A stretch of DNA of 64,000 nt from Hymenopellis radicata. Lineage: Eukaryota; Basidiomycota; Agaricomycetes; Agaricales; Physalacriaceae. Below the pieces are notes generated by a model. The model was not told where the DNA came from and searched no databases. It saw only the letters and a program-made list of their open reading frames with translations. A program made the translations under genes and the position numbers. The stretch spans positions 1 to 64,000 of the forward strand of contig JADNRX010000279.1 in NCBI GenBank assembly GCA_015501595.1, in the 5' to 3' direction. Positions 58,911-64,000 of this stretch are shown piece by piece. The stretch's first letter is position 1. Every line of letters begins with the position of its first letter.

Positions 58911-60981
58911 ATGGCTGCCTCCAACGCTGACCAGCCTCCTCCCGTTGACGAAGCAGGAGAGCATGCGTTCTTTTTGGAGGATGAGAGCGGATCTATGCAA
59001 ATATCTGTGTAAGTTGGATTATAACTGTATCCTCTGCGTGATACCAATAGCCTATTCTCTAGGGACAGCAGTCATTTTCACCTAGATGCAGGAACAGCGC
59101 CGACACACCCGGGCTGGGGCCCATTTCGAAGAACATCTAATGGTAATCCACATCTTACTTTTCTTCGTACTTTTCCTCACGGCAGACGTCTCAGGTTCTG
59201 ACAGCGGATGGAGTAACGCGTCCGATTTTACGGGTATAACAGCGTCTACTTTAGACGAAAGTCCCTGTGCGTCGTCCTTAGATGCTATGCCAGATACGGC
59301 TGCAGTTTGCTCATCATTTTCAGTTACCGACGACGACGATTCTCTCATATTACCAATCCGTCGGGAAGTCCCTCCGTCGTTTCCCAATCCCAATTCTTTT
59401 TTCATGGGGACTCGAACGTCGCAATCATTGATCCTCACGGAGACGACGATTCTCTCATATTCCCGTTTCCCCCGACAAGCCCTCCATTGTTTCCCAATCC
59501 CATCCCTCCTTTCATTCCGACTCCCCGAACGTCGCAAGCGAACAGACGCTCACCGTACCTTCGAACTTTTATTGTCACGATTTGCAAATCCCTCAGCCTT
59601 ATGGTGCTCACTACAGACCCGGAGTCGCTCGTCGTCATTCTGATTCCAACTTAACCGCACCAAGTTCCCAATCCCCCAACCTTCATCGTCGACGTTTATC
59701 TCACTCTTCCCTCTTAACGGAACAATTCAATGATATGCATGTGGATGGAAAGCCTCATTCCCTCCTGTCCTCGACTGCTCGATCCCCAACGCCTTCACCC
59801 TCGGAATATCCCTCCCCTGTTAATATCAGCGACCCGCATTCCTCCATGTCCAACACCGCATTGAGCGTCGTTATTCGGACTCCATGGGCCAGTCTTCGCA
59901 TTCGAGGTTGCTTGGCATGCGCTATCGCAACCATTCAGAGTCTCATTTGGGAGTGCAGGCTACTCTGATTCACGAGAGAAACAACAGCTTCGCCGTACCA
60001 CAAGAGGCCATGGGTACCGCAGAGAATGCCGTGGACTTGTTGCAATACAATGACTTCGCTGGCACTGGCAGCGCTCTAGCGCCCACGTCTTGGCCAACAC
60101 CGCCCCTGACTCTCCCACCGGCTCTTAATACTGGTTTATCTTCCCAAGGCGAAGCCACATGGGACAGGACTGTTCTTCCTGTCGAGGGCATAAGCTCTAC
60201 GTATCTTACGGCTCCAGCCAGTCATGTCGACATGCAGCCCTACAATTATTCCAGCTCGTCACCGATGTATAGCGCCGAGGTTCAACACAGCGAAGGGCCT
60301 CCACCGTCTGAACCACTGACGGATTACAGTTCGCCCTGCAACGGGTTTGGTCTGGTTGGTCAGAGCAGTGATCCTCGCCAGCCGAACTACGAAAGTTTAA
60401 CGCTCCCGAATTCGCAGTCCTCGTTGAATTACGACCGACACACCACTAATCCAGACCAAGATCAAATCAGCTTCGTTTTCAGAGAACGCCCACCGGCGAG
60501 CTACGTTCCACCGTCCATGGACGTGGACCCTCCGATGCCTGTTCCTCAGGTAACGCCGCCTACTTTGCCCGGCGCCGCCGATAGCGTCGCTCCGGGATTA
60601 ATAGTATCTTCGCAATGCAACTTCCCCAAACACACCCGTGGTGAACGAAAACCTGACCCCAAGGCGCTGGAAAAGATGCGTTGGAAAAACAAGGTTGCTT
60701 CGTTTTTCTGCTACTTATGTTCCCCGGTGAGGAGTTTCACGATCAAGAGCGCTCGCGACAGTGAGTTAATCCCTCATATTTGATGGCTTCCCACTTACCA
60801 GTCTATGGGCGTAGGACATATGCGAGACAAACACAGCGGCGCGCCTCCCGCTGCATGCTCACTATGTGGAAACCCGTATCGTGATCAAAGTTCGCTCCAG
60901 CGACATAAGCGCCTTCACCATGGATCAAACGCGACGGTAGGAAAGTCGCGTTCCTCGAAGAAGCTGGTTACACGGAATTGA
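58911..60981 (+). pseudogene. C2H2 zinc-finger protein G, tandem copy of F with frame breaks
   Basis: Exons 58911-59008, 59063-59142, 59186-59266 and one starting at 59324 reproduce the exon pattern of gene F (HAFFLEDESGSMQIS matching HVFYLQNDAGFMQLS; SGSDSGWSNASDFTG matching ESDSAWSGSLES). In the large exon the family sequence changes frame at least three times: near 59400, near 59550 and near 59860. An internal direct repeat of about 75 bases (from 59331 and 59440) also lies there. The C-terminal part is open (59884 onward) and has CYLCSPVRSFTIKSARDRHMRDKH and CSLCGNPYRDQSSLQRHKRLHH. Either a shorter protein is made from the 3' half or this is a decaying duplicate. Confidence 0.6.
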
Positions 60982-61689
60982 CCGTCTTATTTTCATTGTT
61001 GAATTCGGACGGGCAATGAAGTTATAACACACTATATAATTGGATACTTATGCTCGATATATTATACCCTCATATTCGATACCTGTTGTCCTATTACGAC
61101 GCGCAGAAACCCAAATGGCATTCTATGGCTTCTGGGTCGGACTCGTCGCTCCACGTACTGTTGACTTCATTTGTTAACTGGATATAACGGAAAGACCCAC
61201 AACCAATCACGCACATGCATATTGCTTCCCCATTCCCGATGTATGAGGCCAGTCACCTCTACTCCCTGTATTAGTTAACCCTTTGACGAATTTCCTCATG
61301 ATGAAGTTGAGTGCTGACAGCCTTGCTTGCGTAGGGGTACGTTAACCTGTAGAGCATTGACAGCTAAACTGCCCCTGCGGATTTTTCCGGAACGTTGGAT
61401 CAATGATGGGGGCCTGCAGCAGCAGCACAGGTCGCACTGCTGTCATCACATACCACATCCACCGATTGCGTCTCATGGAGTGGTCCGACCTCTTCAGCTC
61501 GGAAAAGAATAAAGAGCGCCTCACCTCACAGTGCAGGTCGATATTAACGTCCTTGCCTGCGCCTTGGAGAACACTTGTATCTCGTCTCGATCGAAAACTG
61601 TCTCAAGCAGTGATGGACGTTCTACAGACTGTGCGCCACCAAAGCTATTTGAAATCTAGATAATCGTGCTAACATCTCTTGGACAATAG
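60982..61689. other. Intergenic stretch
   Basis: No gene supported; the AT-rich 3' flank of gene G is followed by unclassified sequence. Confidence 0.4.
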
Positions 61690-61785
61690 GAATTGGATTC
61701 CGAACTCACACCGTTCAAGTGCAAACTTTGTCCTGACGGTTTTGGGAGGAAGGTTGCACTGGCGCGCCATGTCAAGTTGCGCCGC
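61690..61785 (+). pseudogene. Orphan C2H2 finger fragment
   Basis: TPFKCKLCPDGFGRKVALARHVK closely resembles the second finger of protein A at 41.5 kb (KPFKCKYCPGTFGTSGVLARH). A splice acceptor precedes it, but no RGRN block or first finger is found upstream. It is probably a relic of another family member. Confidence 0.45.
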
Positions 61786-62154
61786 GCATCATCCTGTCCA
61801 TCGGGGATGTCGTTTTGCATGCCAGGGGTCGGTCCCGGTTGCCAGAACGGAATTGAGGAGCACGACCAACATAAGGCCTATCCGGTAGCGGATTCTAAAA
61901 TGCAATTCCGCAGAATCTGGAGGTTATTCGTCGGCCAGAGAGGCACATCGATTATGGGGATGCGGTGGTTGGAAAGAAACAAACTCTGGTGCTGTCAGTG
62001 TCCTGGTGAAGCCCAACGTACGAGAATTTCGGTGGGTACAGCATGGATCGCGACCGGATTGCGAAGAGCGGCACATTACTGTATGATGTATTGTACTGGT
62101 ACTTGTTCTACATATACTCAAAAGAAATCATCAGTCGACACTAGCGGTGAATAA

Positions 62155-64000
62155 CTATTTTCGTTTTCGTTTTCCTCCTTTCTTGGGCTTGGGACAGGAC
62201 TTCTGTGCCTTGCGCGCTTCGGCCTCCTCTTTGTCATCCTCCTCGTCATCATCAACATCGCATTCGGTATTCTGCGCCTCGTCCGTCTCCAAGTCGCCGT
62301 TTTCGTCAGCGCGGTGACGAAGCGACGTCTTGGGTTTGTGCTTCCCCTTGACATGTCGCACAACGGCGTCCTGTCGCGAGAATACGTTAGAACAGCCAGT
62401 AACGGGGCATGGGAACTTGTCGCCCTTGTGGGTTTTCATATGTCGTTTCAAATCGAAAAACCGCCCAATGACTTTGCCACAAGTAGGACAAGGAAAGCTT
62501 TCTTGGCCTATGAATGTTTAGCTGGATTGGGTAAAGATATCTGGATAATGTACGCACTGGTTTCCGTGCGCCTCTTCTTATTGGGAGCGAACGTAGAAGT
62601 CTCCTGTTTTCGCTTCTTGTGCGTATAATCCAAATCTATATTTTTGTTGTTTCCTTTGTTCCGCTTCTTTGCATCAGGTCTGCCTACAAGTTCCGTCACG
62701 AATCTGCATGAACCAATGAAATGGCACACGCACTTGCATCCGAAGGCTCGTTGGAATCATAGCTAGCCGTAACTTCGCGGCTAGGGCGTCGGTGTGAGGA
62801 AGTTGAACCTTCATCGACATCCGGGAGAGCTCCTGCACCCGTCTTAACGCGCTTTGACCGGCGTATCTGGCAAACGGAGTGAGCTTCGTGGTGAATAGAC
62901 ACTCGATGCTTACTGCGTAACTTCCGCTGTGCTCCCGGTGATGGCTGAAATGTAGGATCATCGGCCTCTTCGTCGTCGTCCGAATCAGGCTGTCTTCTCC
63001 TCTTGTTGGTTGCAAGTTTTTCCTTCTGTTGTTTAGGCTTCAGAGCAGAAAAATGTTCTAGTCGTCGTTGTTTGCTCCTCGAGTGACGTTTCGCCTATAT
63101 AAATGAATATGTGAGTTCTTAAGACAAGAAGCAAACGAATCAAGGTCTGACAATTTTCTGCCAAGGCTGACAGATCTTCGCAGTTTCGCGCTCCAGCTCG
63201 TCGGGCCGGCAGTCTGTTGAGTCTCGAAGGACCTGGATACCCATTGCAAGCGCGTCTGATGCTGTTGGCGAAATATTAGATCCATCAATCAATGCTTGCC
63301 AATAATAAGCATGCCCTACCTCCTCCACTACCTGCTTCGCTGAAGTCGCTGCTGTAATCCCAGTCGTGGACATGGTCTCCATCCCTATCATCCGCTTCTT
63401 CTGATTGACTGTCCGATGTCTGTTCCACCTGAGCAGAATCAGGTGCTCGCGCTTTGCCCTTGCGCTTTCTGTGTGGCCGCCCAGCCTCTTCAATGGCGGA
63501 CCCACTGACGCTTAACGGTGAAGGCGCGCCAAGGTGGGACCCACAGCTCAGCGCTGATCCCAGGATAGACTCGCCTCGTTCTGTCTCGCCGCTAGTAGCG
63601 AACAGCAGTCCACTGTCATGACTGACATTGGACCGGTCATCCCGGTCGATGTCCTCCTGCCGATATTCGTTTAGACTCCGCGTCGCACAGAGTAATTACT
63701 AAGTTGGGAATCGAACAAGGTCGGTCTAGAGTAGATGCGAACTCCTCTGGATCATCTATGATTGGTGTGAGCAATGCCGATATTATCGAAGAGCCGAGAC
63801 GTACTTACCGAATGCATCACCTCGACTGAGAGCGGAAAGAAGTAGCCTGAAGGCCACAATTACAAATGAGTACAGTTCGCTTGCGGATACATGTACGTAC
63901 TCGTTCTGCGCGCAACGATCTAGCATGGTCGAGTCCTGGCTCAAGTGGAATGAACCACCATATTGCGGCTCTGGAGTCACTTCACGGGTTGGTACAAGAC
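62155..64000 (-). CDS. C2H2 zinc-finger protein, 5' partial
   Basis: The 3' end is at 62155. The last exon (to about 62500) encodes CPTCGKVIGRFFDLKRHMKTH and CPVTGCSNVFSRQDAVVRHVKGKH, then an acidic run (DVDDDEEDDKEEAEA) and a basic tail (KPKKGGKRKRK). Upstream exons carry basic patches (RPDAKKRNKG, THKKRKQE, NKKRRTE) and an acidic region (PDSDDDEEADDP). The frame LVPTREVTPEPQYGGSFHLS is still open at the window edge, so the true N-terminus lies outside. The fingers differ from the RGRN family, so this is a separate lineage, probably a nuclear factor. Internal introns are only approximate. Confidence 0.7.

Overview
This window looks like nuclear DNA of a mushroom-forming fungus (Agaricomycetes, Basidiomycota). 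The reasons are many 45-60 base GT-AG introns, genes packed on both strands, lineage-typical families (NADAR proteins, C2H2 factors with a basic RGRN block, pRiA4b ORF-3/MYND fusions, SPFH proteins, TNAxR secreted proteins) and a CACTA-type transposon with a Tnp2-like transposase. There is no prokaryotic gene organisation. All gene models are read by eye. Where exon lengths are quoted, I checked that they add up to whole codons.

Layout. 1-1.9 kb: nothing supported. 1.9-6.0 kb: a NADAR gene, a three-finger zinc-ribbon gene and a double-NADAR gene with one broken frame; a fourth NADAR domain lies at 21.2-22.1 kb. 6.2-20.1 kb: one minus-strand gene of unknown function, split by two DNA transposons, a 3,133-base long-TIR element at 6914-10046 and a 7,851-base CACTA element at 11436-19286. 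Removing each element with one target-site copy rejoins the exons in frame and gives nine exons, 2,478 bases, 825 residues. Its last exon is an inverted copy of the zinc-finger exon of the gene at 3.2-4.1 kb. 20.5-20.8 kb: a tRNA-like SINE with an A24 tail and a 14-base target-site duplication.

22.6-44.6 kb is mostly housekeeping or ordinary accessory genes: a short-chain dehydrogenase, a possible small secreted protein, ALG12 mannosyltransferase, a PLP-homeostasis protein (YggS/PROSC), an alpha/beta hydrolase, an SPFH/band 7 protein, an F-box-like protein, a TNAxR secreted protein, a C2H2 factor and a pRiA4b ORF-3/MYND protein, with gene-poor gaps between. 45.2-61.0 kb holds a dispersed tandem family of C2H2 zinc-finger genes (six recognisable members here, one more at 40.4 kb, plus relics), the last two inside a larger segmental duplication. 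62.2 kb to the right edge holds a different C2H2 gene on the minus strand, open at the window end.

The region has been remodelled by gene duplication, inverted exon duplication and at least three kinds of mobile element. Several genes that otherwise look sound carry single-base frame breaks, three of them at C/G homopolymers, so consensus error should be excluded before calling them pseudogenes.
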